Assembly: GCA_034432655.1 (NCBI GenBank)
Contig: DAOUBP010000054.1
Location: forward strand, 1-50,045
From: DAOUBP01 sp034432655
Lineage (GTDB): Bacteria; Chloroflexota; Anaerolineae; CG2-30-64-16
Length of the DNA: 50,045 nucleotides
Direction of reading: 5' to 3'
This document shows positions 7,835 through 16,233 of this stretch, one piece after another. How positions within the stretch are numbered: the first letter of the stretch is position 1; each line of letters opens with the position of its first letter. Made by a program: the position numbers and the translations under genes. The notes beneath the pieces were generated by a model. It had not been told where the DNA came from. It worked only from the letters and a program-made list of their open reading frames with translations, and searched no databases.

Positions 7835-8932
7835 TCATGCAAAAACCGGCTGTTCCCAGAGGGGAAGCCACCTGCCGATGCCCATCTTGAGCGCATTCTG
7901 GTAGACCCGATGCGCCTCCGACAGGTCGTGAATCCCCATGCCGATGGGATTGAAGAAGATCTTCTCCTGATCGGACTGCCGGCCCGGCTTTTCGCCGGTG
8001 ATGATCTGACCCAGGTTGCCCCGGATCTTCGACTCCGGGATCACACCATCGCGAACGGCCCGCCAGCTCACGTCTACGCCGTGATGCTTCACCTGATACC
8101 AGTCGTCTACGACGATGAAATCCACGTACTCCAGCGCTGAAGGTGGCGTATCCCAGAAGGAGATCTCGCAGTGCAGCGCGCCCTCTTTGTACCAGCGGCC
8201 GTCCACATACGGTTCACTGGCGATCGTGGCTGTGCTGATCACATCGGAGCCGACGAACGCCTCCTGCGCAGAATCCACAATGATGAACTCCATCTCGACG
8301 CCGTACTTCCCGATGTTGGCCACGAAGCGTTCGCTTGCCTCGCGCCGGATGTCAAAGACCTTGCATTGCCGTAACGTGGGCACGCCCTGCTTCAGTGCCA
8401 TGGTCTGGGTGATGCCCTGGACGCTGGCGCCGACCAGCCCCATTACCTCAGCGCCGGGGCGAGCCAGGTATTTGGCAGCCACGCCTGAGGCCGCGCCGGT
8501 GCGCATGGCGCTGACCAGCGTGCCGTCCATGATGCACGCCGGCATCAACGTGTCGGGGTCCACGATGATGATGATGGCGTTGGCCCGCGGCAAGCCGTGC
8601 TTCGCCGGGTTGTGCGGCCGGCTGGGGATCCATTTGATGCCGGCAGTGTTCACGGGCCCAAGCAGGTCTCGCTTGCGCAGTTCGTCGGCGAACTTCTCAC
8701 CGCCCAGGAACGCGGGCATGGACATGATTCGCCCAATGGTTTCCTCGGTCTCCGGCCCGCCCCAACGGATGACGGGTTTGCCCGGCTGAATGTAATCGTT
8801 TTTGCCATGCAGGAAGAAGGAACGTTCCACGGCCTTCATCGTGCCCTGCATGTCCAGACCGCCAGCGCGGATGCAGTCCTCCTGCTGAAGGTACAGAAAT
8901 GCCACACGCGGCGACCGTTGTTTGACGTCCAT
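7835..8932 (-). CDS. ornithine cyclodeaminase / mu-crystallin family protein
   Basis: A 365-residue member of the OCD/mu-crystallin family. The dinucleotide-binding region is VMGLVGASVQGITQT with the typical FDIRRE strand after it. The arginine-containing substrate loop near SAMRTGAASGVAAKYLARP is conserved. Family members deaminate and cyclise ornithine or reduce cyclic imines such as pyrroline-2-carboxylate with NAD(P)H. AGGAGG lies ten bases before the start at 8932. The gene follows the methyltransferase by 32 bases and overlaps or abuts the amidotransferase gene. With oxidases and an aminotransferase nearby, an imine-reductase role is plausible but unproven. Confidence 0.87.
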   Translation of the reverse strand: MDVKQRSPRVAFLYLQQEDCIRAGGLDMQGTMKAVERSFFLHGKNDYIQPGKPVIRWGGPETEETIGRIMSMPAFLGGEKFADELRKRDLLGPVNTAGIKWIPSRPHNPAKHGLPRANAIIIIVDPDTLMPACIMDGTLVSAMRTGAASGVAAKYLARPGAEVMGLVGASVQGITQTMALKQGVPTLRQCKVFDIRREASERFVANIGKYGVEMEFIIVDSAQEAFVGSDVISTATIASEPYVDGRWYKEGALHCEISFWDTPPSALEYVDFIVVDDWYQVKHHGVDVSWRAVRDGVIPESKIRGNLGQIITGEKPGRQSDQEKIFFNPIGMGIHDLSEAHRVYQNALKMGIGRWLPLWEQPVFA

Positions 8933-8964
8933 TGATTTGATTCCTCCTCTTCGCGGTTGTGTGA

Positions 8965-10401
8965 TTACAGCAGTATCCGGAATTGTGAGCGGATAGCTGC
9001 GTCTACCTCCGACGCAAGCGGGGGGGCTGTGGGGCCGGCCAACAAGCGGGCCGCGCGCGCGGCCGCGCGCTGGCGGGTGTCTTGCCGGCCGGCCTCCTCC
9101 CACGAAGTCCGGTTGAGGCGGTCGGACACGCGCGGCTGGAAGTACTCCGAGCGCATGTACGCCAGGGTCAACGGGTCCATGAGATGATGTCCGCCTGGCC
9201 CGACCCGGTCAATGGCTTCGACCGCCAGGGTCTCGTCGTTGACCTCGATGCCGCGCAGGACCCGCAGCGCCATGCCGACGATCTCATCGTCAATGACCGC
9301 CTGCTCCAGCGAGGCGGCGCTCATGTTGTTGATCATGCCGAGGGCGTGGTGGATGTAGTTGGCGCCGGCCATCGCTGTCAGCAGGAAGGTGGCCATCTTC
9401 TCGTAGCCCGCCTGCGCATCGGGGATCTTGGCGTCGGTCATGCCGCCGGAGCAGTAGATGGGCACCCGGTAGAAGTGCGCCAGTTGCGCGGCGGCCGCCT
9501 GCATGATGCCGAACTCGATCCCGCCGCCCAGGTAGCCGCCGCTGCGCATGTCGGCCACGCCGGGGATGTAGCCGGCCAGCACCGGTGTGCCCGGCCGGGC
9601 GAGTTGCGTCAGCACGATGCCGCTGAGCTGCTCAGCGTTGAGCTGCACCAGCGTCCCGGCCAGCGTCACCGGCGAGGTGGAGCCGGCCATGGGCGCGGAG
9701 GAAAGCGCCAGCGGCAGCCCCGCCCGGCACCAGGTCAGCAAGATATCCGTCACCGGCGTGTCCAAGTGCAGCGGGCTGACCATCCAGCAGGCGATGGCCG
9801 ACACGATGGGCCGCGCCCGCAGCGCCTCGGCCGAGCCGGCGATGAGGGTCGCCAGTTCGATCACCTGCCGTGCGCCCTGGGCCGAGTCCACGCCGCCCAT
9901 CACGTGCTTCGTCGTTTGGGTCAGGCAGGTGTAGAAGCGGTTGACCGGCACATGCTCGGCCGGGATGTCGGTGGGGTAGATGGGCATCACCACGAAATCG
10001 CAGTGCGGCAACTTGTCGGCCAGCGCGACCATCCGGCGCAGATCCGCCAGGGTGGCGGGCCGCACCGCGTCTGCGCCGGGGTCGAGCACCGCGGTGGGCG
10101 AGCCGCCGGTGCCGGCGTAGACGCGTTTCCTCTCCAGCACGATGTCGTTGGCCGGGTCGCGGCCGGCCAGCAGGACGCGCGCCGGCGCCAGCGATAGCGC
10201 CTGGGCCACCATCTGTTCCGAAAGGTAGACGCGCGCGCCATCCACCCGCGCGCCGCCCTCCCGCAACAGGGCGCGGGCCTCCTCGTGCTCTACATGGATG
10301 CCCGTGCGCGCGAGCACTGCGAGCGAAGCGTGATGAATCTGCAGGATCTGTTCTTGTGTCAGCGGCGCGTATTGGCCGCCGCTGGGGCCGGTTCTCGCCA
10401 T
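8965..10401 (-). CDS. MttB-family (trimethylamine/glycine betaine-type) methyltransferase, non-pyrrolysine
   Basis: A 478-residue member of the MttB superfamily, recognised from the N-terminal QEQILQIHHASLAVLARTGI region, the glycine-rich barrel strands (GGYLGGGIEFG) and the C-terminal GPGGHHLMDPLTLAYMRSEYFQP. The frame has no internal TAG, so it belongs to the non-pyrrolysine members. Some of those demethylate quaternary amines such as glycine betaine or proline betaine onto a corrinoid protein. No corrinoid protein gene is in the window, so the methyl acceptor is unknown. GGAG precedes the start. It is the first gene of the minus-strand locus, with a promoter at 10615-10644 and a leader of about 200 bases. 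Confidence 0.87.
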   Translation of the reverse strand: MARTGPSGGQYAPLTQEQILQIHHASLAVLARTGIHVEHEEARALLREGGARVDGARVYLSEQMVAQALSLAPARVLLAGRDPANDIVLERKRVYAGTGGSPTAVLDPGADAVRPATLADLRRMVALADKLPHCDFVVMPIYPTDIPAEHVPVNRFYTCLTQTTKHVMGGVDSAQGARQVIELATLIAGSAEALRARPIVSAIACWMVSPLHLDTPVTDILLTWCRAGLPLALSSAPMAGSTSPVTLAGTLVQLNAEQLSGIVLTQLARPGTPVLAGYIPGVADMRSGGYLGGGIEFGIMQAAAAQLAHFYRVPIYCSGGMTDAKIPDAQAGYEKMATFLLTAMAGANYIHHALGMINNMSAASLEQAVIDDEIVGMALRVLRGIEVNDETLAVEAIDRVGPGGHHLMDPLTLAYMRSEYFQPRVSDRLNRTSWEEAGRQDTRQRAAARAARLLAGPTAPPLASEVDAAIRSQFRILL

Positions 10402-10547
10402 GATCGCTCCGTGTGCACAACGGTCAAATAGCCGTAACAGACGGAGCAGCGAAAGCCGGATGACGCGGGACTTACAGATGGATGATCGCCGAGAGGACAC
10501 CGGACGCACGATGCGCCGTCTGGCAGGCCGGGATACGTGGAGATGTT

Positions 10548-10561
10548 ACACACCGGTGTGT
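10548..10561. promoter_or_regulatory. perfect 14-bp palindrome, candidate operator
   Basis: ACACACCGGTGTGT is an exact palindrome about 47 bases downstream of the predicted start of transcription for the amine locus and 150 bases upstream of its first start codon. Palindromes of this size and place can bind a dimeric repressor. No regulator gene is adjacent, so this is only a candidate. Confidence 0.4.
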
Positions 10562-10614
10562 TCGTCGTGGGGACACCGGCGGTGCAAAAAGCATGCCGTC
10601 CGCAAGCAATCGAA

Positions 10615-10644
10615 AGTATAACGTGGAACGCGGCTGCGTGTCAA
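10615..10644 (-). promoter_or_regulatory. sigma-70-type promoter for the amine locus
   Basis: TTGACA (10639-10644, minus strand) and TATACT (10615-10620) are separated by 18 bases. Transcription would begin near 10608 and leave a leader of about 205 bases before the methyltransferase gene. I recognised no known riboswitch in that leader. Confidence 0.65.
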
Positions 10645-10666
10645 AATTGAGCCAAGGGGCACAGAG

Positions 10667-10695
10667 TTGTCACTTCGCCCCTATGTGATTAAAAT
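10667..10695 (+). promoter_or_regulatory. sigma-70-type promoter for the ABC exporter
   Basis: TTGTCA (10667-10672) and TAAAAT (10690-10695) have a 17-base spacer. Its -35 box lies 22 bases from the -35 box of the divergent amine-locus promoter. The predicted start near 10702 leaves only about 11 bases before the ATG at 10714 but about 110 before the ATG at 10813. A 7-bp hairpin (CCAACTT/AAGTTGG, about 10719-10740) would lie in that leader. Confidence 0.55.
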
Positions 10696-10812
10696 AGGAT
10701 AAACAGCGGCGCTATGGACCCAACTTCTGTGCAAGTTGGCCAACCCTGGCCCGAGCAAAGAGGCAGACGCCCATTTAGGCAATCTTGCAATCTTGGTAGC
10801 ACTCATTCAACC

Positions 10813-12609
10813 ATGTCCTCTACTGAGCCTCCCCCTATCGCCATGGCCCAGCCCGGCGCAGGACGTATCCTGCGCCGCGCTCTGGGCTATCTGCGGCCCT
10901 ACTGGCGGCTGACGGCGATCGGCTATGTCACCCTGCTGGCTGTCACCGGACTGACCCTGACCATCCCTCAGCTCATCCGCCGGGCGGTAGATCAGGGCAT
11001 CCGCGGGCAAGATCAACGCGCCTTGGGCCTGGCCGTCCTCGCCATCGTGGGGCTGGCACTGTTGCGCGGGCTGTTGAACTTCGCTCAAGGGCGGGCCACC
11101 GAGGTGGCGTCGCAGGGTGTGGCCTACGACCTGCGCAACGCGCTCTACCGCAAGCTGTCGGCCCTCTCCTTTTCCTATCACGACCGGGCCCAGGTGGGGC
11201 AGTTGCTCTCGCGCGCGGTGCAGGACGTGGACCGCATCCGCTTTGTCACCGGCCGCGCGTTCCTGCGGCTGGCCGAGGGGCTGGTGTTGCTGATCGGCAC
11301 CGCAGTCGTGCTGGTGGTGATGAACCCGCTGCTGGCCCTGCTAGCGCTGAGCACCATGCCGTTGCTGGCTTATCGCGCGTTGGATATCAGCCGCCGCCTG
11401 CGGCCGCTATCGCTGGCGGTGCAGCAACAGCTGGCTGTGCTGACCACCCGGTTGGAGCAGAACCTGCGCGGCGCGCGCATTGTCAAGGCGTTCGCACAAG
11501 AAGAGGCGGAGATCGCCCGTTTCGAGCGCGAAAACACCCGCTGGTTTCAGCTGTCGGTTGCGGCAGCGCGGCTTCAGGCTCTCAACACCCCGCTGCTGGA
11601 CCTGATCGCCAACCTGGGAACCGTGTTCATCATTTGGTACGGCGGCACGCTGGTGGTGCGCGGGAGCCTGACCCTGGGGGAACTGGTGGCGTTCTCCACC
11701 TATCTGGGCCAGCTTTTCATCCCGGTGCGCCGCCTGGGGCTGATCCTGCCCGCGGTGGCCATGGCCGCGGCCGCAGGCGAGCGGGTCTTCGAGATCCTGG
11801 ACGCGCAATCTGAGGTGACCGACGCGCCGGACGCGATCCCTTTGCCACCGGTGCAAGGCCATGTGCGGTTCGAGCACGTCTCGTTTAGCTACTTCGGGCG
11901 ACACAAGGTGCTGGACGACGTCTCGTTTGAGGCGTTGCCCGGCCAGGTGGTGGCGTTGCTGGGCCCCACCGGCTCCGGCAAGTCCACCATCATCAACCTG
12001 ATCCCGCGCTTCTACGATCCCACCTCCGGCCGCATCACCGTGGACGGCTATGACATCCGCCGCGTCAAGCTGAGCACTTTGCGCAACCAGGTGGGCATCG
12101 TGCTGCAGGAGACCGCCTTGTTTGCCACTACCATCCGGGAGAACATCGCGTTCGGCCGGCCGGATGCCACCGAGGAAGAGATCATCGCGGCGGCGCAGGC
12201 CGCGCAGGCGCACGATTTCATCATGGCGCTGCCGCAGGGGTACGATACCTATGTGGGCGAACGCGGGGTGACCCTCTCCGGCGGCCAGAAACAGCGGGTG
12301 GCCATCGCCCGCGCACTGTTGCGCGATCCGCGCATCTTGATCCTGGACGACGCAACCGCCAGCGTGGACACCGAGACCGAACAGCTGATCCAAGAGGCGC
12401 TGGCGAGGCTGATGGTCGGTCGCACGTCGTTCGTCATCGCGCAGCGGCTGAGCACTGTGCGCCGGGCGGATCTCATCCTGGTGTTGCAACGCGGGCGCAT
12501 CGCGGCAGCCGGCACGCACGCCGAGCTGCTGCGCACGTCCGAGCTGTATGCGGAGATCTACCATCGGCAGCTCAAACCACAGGAAGCATCGGTTGAAACC
12601 GATGGTTGA
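10813..12609 (+). CDS. ABC exporter half-transporter with degenerate ATP site
   Basis: A membrane domain of six predicted helices, then an ATPase domain: Walker A LLGPTGSGKST, signature LSGGQKQR, Walker B ILILDDATASVD. The catalytic glutamate after Walker B is Asp (LDDAT) and the H-loop histidine is Gln (VIAQRLST). It should therefore contribute the degenerate site of a heterodimer, with the next gene supplying the active site, as in TM287/288-type exporters. No strong ribosome binding site decides the start. ATG 10813 (598 residues) is preferred because residues from the alternative ATG 10714 look unconserved. The last codons (SVETDG) come from a palindromic repeat. Substrate unknown. Confidence 0.9.
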   Translation: MSSTEPPPIAMAQPGAGRILRRALGYLRPYWRLTAIGYVTLLAVTGLTLTIPQLIRRAVDQGIRGQDQRALGLAVLAIVGLALLRGLLNFAQGRATEVASQGVAYDLRNALYRKLSALSFSYHDRAQVGQLLSRAVQDVDRIRFVTGRAFLRLAEGLVLLIGTAVVLVVMNPLLALLALSTMPLLAYRALDISRRLRPLSLAVQQQLAVLTTRLEQNLRGARIVKAFAQEEAEIARFERENTRWFQLSVAAARLQALNTPLLDLIANLGTVFIIWYGGTLVVRGSLTLGELVAFSTYLGQLFIPVRRLGLILPAVAMAAAAGERVFEILDAQSEVTDAPDAIPLPPVQGHVRFEHVSFSYFGRHKVLDDVSFEALPGQVVALLGPTGSGKSTIINLIPRFYDPTSGRITVDGYDIRRVKLSTLRNQVGIVLQETALFATTIRENIAFGRPDATEEEIIAAAQAAQAHDFIMALPQGYDTYVGERGVTLSGGQKQRVAIARALLRDPRILILDDATASVDTETEQLIQEALARLMVGRTSFVIAQRLSTVRRADLILVLQRGRIAAAGTHAELLRTSELYAEIYHRQLKPQEASVETDG

Positions 12610-12700
12610 CATGAAAAACCCGTTGAAACGGGTTACGGCGCGAGGCGGCACGGAACCCGTTTCAACGGGTTTGGCGTACCAGCCGCCGAATTCATTCGGC
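12588..12700. repeat. palindromic repeat cluster at the end of an exporter gene
   Basis: It contains the CGGTTGAAACCG, ACCCGTTGAAACGGGT and ACCCGTTTCAACGGGT modules also found at 186-292 and 745-905, then a CCGCCGAATTCATTCGGCG hairpin. The stop codon of the first exporter gene (12607-12609) is within it, and it fills the gap to the second exporter gene. Confidence 0.7.
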
Positions 12701-12720
12701 GAAAGGCGTTCGGGACACAC

Positions 12721-14568
12721 ATGAGCTTCTCCATCGGTACCAGCGCCCCGCGCATGGGGCCGGGCGGCGTCCTCGAAAGCTTCGGCGCCAAACCTGAGGG
12801 CCGGGCGTTCGACAGGCGCATCGCGCTGCGCCTGTTGGGCTTTCTCCGCCCCTACTGGCCTCAGATGACCGGCGCGTTGACGCTGATGTTAGCGACCTCG
12901 GGCCTCTCGCTGGCCACGCCCTACCTGGTCAAGGTTGCCATTGACACCAACATCGCGCAGCGCGACCTGCCGGGCCTGACCCGGACGGCCTTGCTCATCG
13001 CCGCGGTCTGGGGTGTGCTCTACCTGACCGCGGCCGGCCAGCGCTGGCTGCTCTCATGGGTGGGGCTGCGCGTGCTGGCCAACCTGCGCCGCGATCTCTT
13101 CCGCCACCTGCAGGCGCTGCCGTTGGGCTATCACGACCGGCACATCGTCGGCGTCACCATCTCGCGCGTCATCAACGACGTAGGGGTGATCAACGATCTG
13201 CTGTCGCAGGGGCTGGTGACGCTGGTGGGCGATAGCGTGGTGCTGATCGGTATTGTGGTCGTGATGGTCTCCATGAGCCCCCGCCTGGCGCTGCTGACCT
13301 TCACCGTGATACCGGTGATGGCCCTGGTCACCGTCTGGTTTGCCCGCCACGCGCAGAGTGCCTTCCGCCAGACGCGCGCCCGCATCGCCGAAGTGGTGGG
13401 CGACCTGGCCGAAGACCTGTCGGGCATGCGCGTCATCCAGGCCTTTGCCCAAGAGGGGATGACTCAGGAGCGGTTCGAGCGGGCCAACCGGGCCAACCGG
13501 GATGCCACCGTCTCGGCCATGACCCTGTCGTTCATCTTCCTGCCCGTGGTAGAGTTTCTGGGCCTGGCTGCCACCGCGTTGGTGCTGTGGTTCGGCGGCA
13601 CGGCCACTGCCCGGGGGGAGTTGACCATCGGCGTGGTGGTTGCGTTCCTGGCCTATGTCTCCCGCTTCTTCGACCCGATCCAGGAGCTGAGCCAGCTTTA
13701 CACCACCATGCAGGCCGCCATGGCCGGGGGTGAGCGGGTGCTGGCGCTGCTGGACACGCAGCCCGACGTGGCCGATCGGCCCGGCGCCATCCCCATGCCG
13801 CCGATCCGGGGCGAGGTGGTCCTGGATCATGTCTCCTTCGCCTACCGCGATGACGTGGCGGTGTTGCACGACGTGTGTTTGACCATCGCCCCCGGCGAGA
13901 CCGTGGCGCTGGTGGGCCCCACCGGCGCGGGCAAGACCTCCATCGCCAACCTGGTGGCCCGCTTCTACGACGTGACGGCCGGCGCAGTGCGGATTGACGG
14001 GATAGATGTGCGCGATGTCCAGCAGCGTTCCCTGCGGGCGCAGATGGGACTGGTGCCTCAGGATCCGTTCCTCTTCTCCGGCACCATCGCCGAGAACATC
14101 GCGTTCGGCCGGCCCGACGCCTCTCAACCAGCGATCGAGGCCGCCGCCCGGCTGGCTAACATCCACGATTTCATCGTCTCATTGCCCGACGGGTATGCCA
14201 CGCAGATCATGGAAGGTGGCGTCAACCTGTCCATGGGCCAACGCCAGCTCATCTGCATCGCCCGGGCAGCGCTGGCCGAGCCGCGCATCCTGATCCTGGA
14301 CGAAGCCACCGCCAGTGTGGACACCCTGACCGAGGCGTTCATCCAGGACGCCATCGCCCGCTTGCTGGCCGGCCGGACGGCCATCGTCATCGCCCACCGC
14401 CTCAGCACGGTGCGGAACGCCGATCGTATCTGCGTGGTGGACGGCGGCCGGATCGTGGAGGAGGGGACGCACGACGAGTTGTTGGCCAGGGGCGGGCTGT
14501 ACCGGGAGCTGTACGAGAGACAGTTTTTGGAGAAGGGGTCGGGCGATTGGAGGGGGCCGGCCGGCTGA
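12721..14568 (+). CDS. ABC exporter half-transporter with consensus catalytic residues
   Basis: A 615-residue membrane-ATPase fusion. Walker A is LVGPTGAGKTS, Walker B is ILILDEATASVD with the catalytic Glu, and the H-loop is VIAHRLST. Its signature is LSMGQRQ instead of LSGGQ. Paired with the upstream protein this gives one complete ATP site (this Walker A/B/His plus the partner's LSGGQ) and one degenerate site. Gene spacing is 111 bases, filled with palindromes, so the pair is probably co-transcribed from the promoter at 10667. It probably exports a lipid, peptide or drug-like compound; the cargo cannot be told. No clear ribosome binding site is seen. Confidence 0.9.
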   Translation: MSFSIGTSAPRMGPGGVLESFGAKPEGRAFDRRIALRLLGFLRPYWPQMTGALTLMLATSGLSLATPYLVKVAIDTNIAQRDLPGLTRTALLIAAVWGVLYLTAAGQRWLLSWVGLRVLANLRRDLFRHLQALPLGYHDRHIVGVTISRVINDVGVINDLLSQGLVTLVGDSVVLIGIVVVMVSMSPRLALLTFTVIPVMALVTVWFARHAQSAFRQTRARIAEVVGDLAEDLSGMRVIQAFAQEGMTQERFERANRANRDATVSAMTLSFIFLPVVEFLGLAATALVLWFGGTATARGELTIGVVVAFLAYVSRFFDPIQELSQLYTTMQAAMAGGERVLALLDTQPDVADRPGAIPMPPIRGEVVLDHVSFAYRDDVAVLHDVCLTIAPGETVALVGPTGAGKTSIANLVARFYDVTAGAVRIDGIDVRDVQQRSLRAQMGLVPQDPFLFSGTIAENIAFGRPDASQPAIEAAARLANIHDFIVSLPDGYATQIMEGGVNLSMGQRQLICIARAALAEPRILILDEATASVDTLTEAFIQDAIARLLAGRTAIVIAHRLSTVRNADRICVVDGGRIVEEGTHDELLARGGLYRELYERQFLEKGSGDWRGPAG

Positions 14569-14587
14569 AGTCACGGCTACCGTTGCG

Positions 14588-14611
14588 CAGCCTGCCTGCG
14601 CAGGCAGGCTG
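14588..14611. repeat. perfect 24-bp palindrome after the exporter genes
   Basis: CAGCCTGCCTGC and its exact complement abut without a loop. No T-run follows, so it is not a classical terminator, though it ends the exporter pair and precedes the PfkB gene by 82 bases. Confidence 0.55.
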
Positions 14612-14693
14612 ATCCCATTGTGGGCGAGTCCACACAGGACGACTTCGCAATGGTTGCTGCGGTTTCTAATCGCCCGGATCTGATGGGACAAAC

Positions 14694-15611
14694 ATGATCC
14701 GCTGGGACATCCTCGGCTTCGGCGCCGTTGCCGTGGACGATCTGGTTTACCTGGACGCCTTCCCTGAGCCGGGCAGCAAGGTCTCGGTGCGCGAGATACG
14801 CCGGGAAGGCGGCGGGCTGGCCGGCACCGCGTTGGTCGCTGCAGCCCGGTTGGGCGCGCGCGTCGCCTGGGCGGGCGTGCTTGGCGATGACGAGTGGTCG
14901 CGCTTCACCCTGGCCGAGCTGATGCGAGAAGGGGTGGATTGCAGCCTGGTGCTGCGCAGGCCGGACGCGCGGCCCCACTATTCGGTGATCCTGGTGGATC
15001 GCAGCACCGGCAGCCGCACAGTGCTCTCCTCCCGCGGCGGGGTCGTGCCTCCCTCCCCGGAGATGGCCTCGGCCGAGACGCTTTCTGCATGCCACGTCCT
15101 GTTCGTAGACCACACCGTGGCAGCCTTCGCACTGAAGGCCGTTCCGCTGGCGCGGCGGCTGGGCATCCCTGTGGTGGCTGATCTGGAGCGGGTCACGCCG
15201 GAAGTATCGGCGCTGCTGCCGCTGGTGGATCACCTGGTGGTAGGCGAGAGCTTTGCGCAGGAGGTGACCGGGGAAACTAAGCCGGTGGCGATGGTGCGCA
15301 GCCTGATGACCCCTGGCCGCGTGGCCTGCGTCGTCACTGTGGGCGAGCGTGGCTGCTGGTACGCCGGCGAGGAGACCGGTGGCGAGGTCCACCATCAGCC
15401 CGCCTTGCACGTCCAGGCCGTGGACACCACCGGCTGCGGCGACGTGTTCCACGGCGCATACGCGGCCATGCTGGCGCGTGGGGAGCCGCTGGCGCGCGGC
15501 GTGGCAGTCGCGACCGTAGCAGCGGGCCTGAAGGCGACGCAGCCCGGCGGACGGCGCGGGATACCGGATTGGAATACAGTCGGTGAATGGCTGCCAGCAG
15601 TGAAGGGGTGA
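14694..15611 (+). CDS. PfkB-family carbohydrate/nucleoside kinase
   Basis: A 305-residue ribokinase-fold kinase. The N-terminal signature region contains GGGLAGTALVAAARLG, and the C-terminal PfkB motif DTTGCGDVFHGAYAA carries the anion-hole glycines and catalytic Asp. It should phosphorylate a sugar or sugar acid with ATP in the cytoplasm. It leads a plus-strand group with two small genes. The phosphodiesterase and GH4 glycosidase genes face it from the other side, so a joint role in sugar use is possible, but the substrate is not determined by sequence. Confidence 0.88.
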   Translation: MIRWDILGFGAVAVDDLVYLDAFPEPGSKVSVREIRREGGGLAGTALVAAARLGARVAWAGVLGDDEWSRFTLAELMREGVDCSLVLRRPDARPHYSVILVDRSTGSRTVLSSRGGVVPPSPEMASAETLSACHVLFVDHTVAAFALKAVPLARRLGIPVVADLERVTPEVSALLPLVDHLVVGESFAQEVTGETKPVAMVRSLMTPGRVACVVTVGERGCWYAGEETGGEVHHQPALHVQAVDTTGCGDVFHGAYAAMLARGEPLARGVAVATVAAGLKATQPGGRRGIPDWNTVGEWLPAVKG

Positions 15612-15633
15612 CACCAGCAATTCTGAGGCACTC

Positions 15634-15873
15634 ATGGTTGGAACAAATACAATCTTTCTGATCGTGCAGATTCTCAACATTGTGTTACTGATCGCCTGGA
15701 TCAGCCTCGCACTTTGGGCGTTATTCCGCTTGCGGCGAGAAGAGATGCAGGATGTGGCGCAAGTCATCTGGGTCGCGATCATCCTCCTGGTGCCGGTTTT
15801 TGGGGCCGTGGCCTTCTTTATCGTGCGTTCCCGTCGCGAGAAACCGTCAACGGAGTCGGAGCCGAGCGGATGA
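15634..15873 (+). CDS. small PLDc_N-type membrane protein
   Basis: A 79-residue protein with two predicted membrane helices (about residues 7-29 and 42-64) and the pattern of the phospholipase D N-terminal domain (ALWALFRLRREEMQD then AIILLVPVFGAVAFFIV). It starts 22 bases after the kinase gene, with TGAGG upstream, and its stop overlaps the next start (ATGA). Function of the stand-alone domain is unknown. Confidence 0.78.
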   Translation: MVGTNTIFLIVQILNIVLLIAWISLALWALFRLRREEMQDVAQVIWVAIILLVPVFGAVAFFIVRSRREKPSTESEPSG

Positions 15874-16190
15874 TCACGCTAGACCGGCCGATCAGCCAGT
15901 TTGTGGATCATAAAAGCCGTGAGCGCCACACATCGCCGCAACAGACGGTGCTGGAGTTGGTGTCTTTGGGATTCAACGCACTGTTGCACGAGCGCTATCA
16001 CAGCTATCGGCGCGGCGAGATCTCTTTTGGACGACTTGCACAAGACCTAGGCTTGACGACTTGGGAGCTCACTCACCTGTTGGAGGAACGCGGCTGGTCT
16101 GCGCACAACTTGCCGACGGCGACCGTCTCGGAGCGTCAGGTTGCCTTACACGAGGGGCCTGCTGAGTATGATCCTCAGAGTGAGGAGTAA
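15870..16190 (+). CDS. UPF0175-like protein
   Basis: A 106-residue protein. Its central part (YHSYRRGEISFGRLAQDLGL, then TTWELTHLLEERGW) matches the helix-turn-helix-like UPF0175 family, often an antitoxin-like component. The ATG at 15870 overlaps the stop of the PLDc_N-like gene, so the pair is translationally coupled. No PIN or other toxin gene follows; the next gene is on the opposite strand. A free-standing regulator is therefore as likely as an antitoxin. Confidence 0.7.
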   Translation: MITLDRPISQFVDHKSRERHTSPQQTVLELVSLGFNALLHERYHSYRRGEISFGRLAQDLGLTTWELTHLLEERGWSAHNLPTATVSERQVALHEGPAEYDPQSEE

Positions 16191-16233
16191 AAGCTCTGCT
16201 TGAAACTCGGTGAATCTCCTTCACCGTTATCTT

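Noticed and set aside
8965..10401. A pyrrolysine-containing trimethylamine methyltransferase.
   Set aside because: The frame is open without any internal TAG, so it belongs to the non-pyrrolysine members of the family.
10402..10608. A riboswitch (for example cobalamin) in the leader of the amine locus.
   Set aside because: I found no B12 box or other conserved riboswitch core; only the 14-bp palindrome stands out.
15870..16190. UPF0175 gene as the antitoxin for the VapC remnant at 26596.
   Set aside because: The two are more than 10 kb apart and on opposite strands, and the toxin gene is broken; nothing links them.
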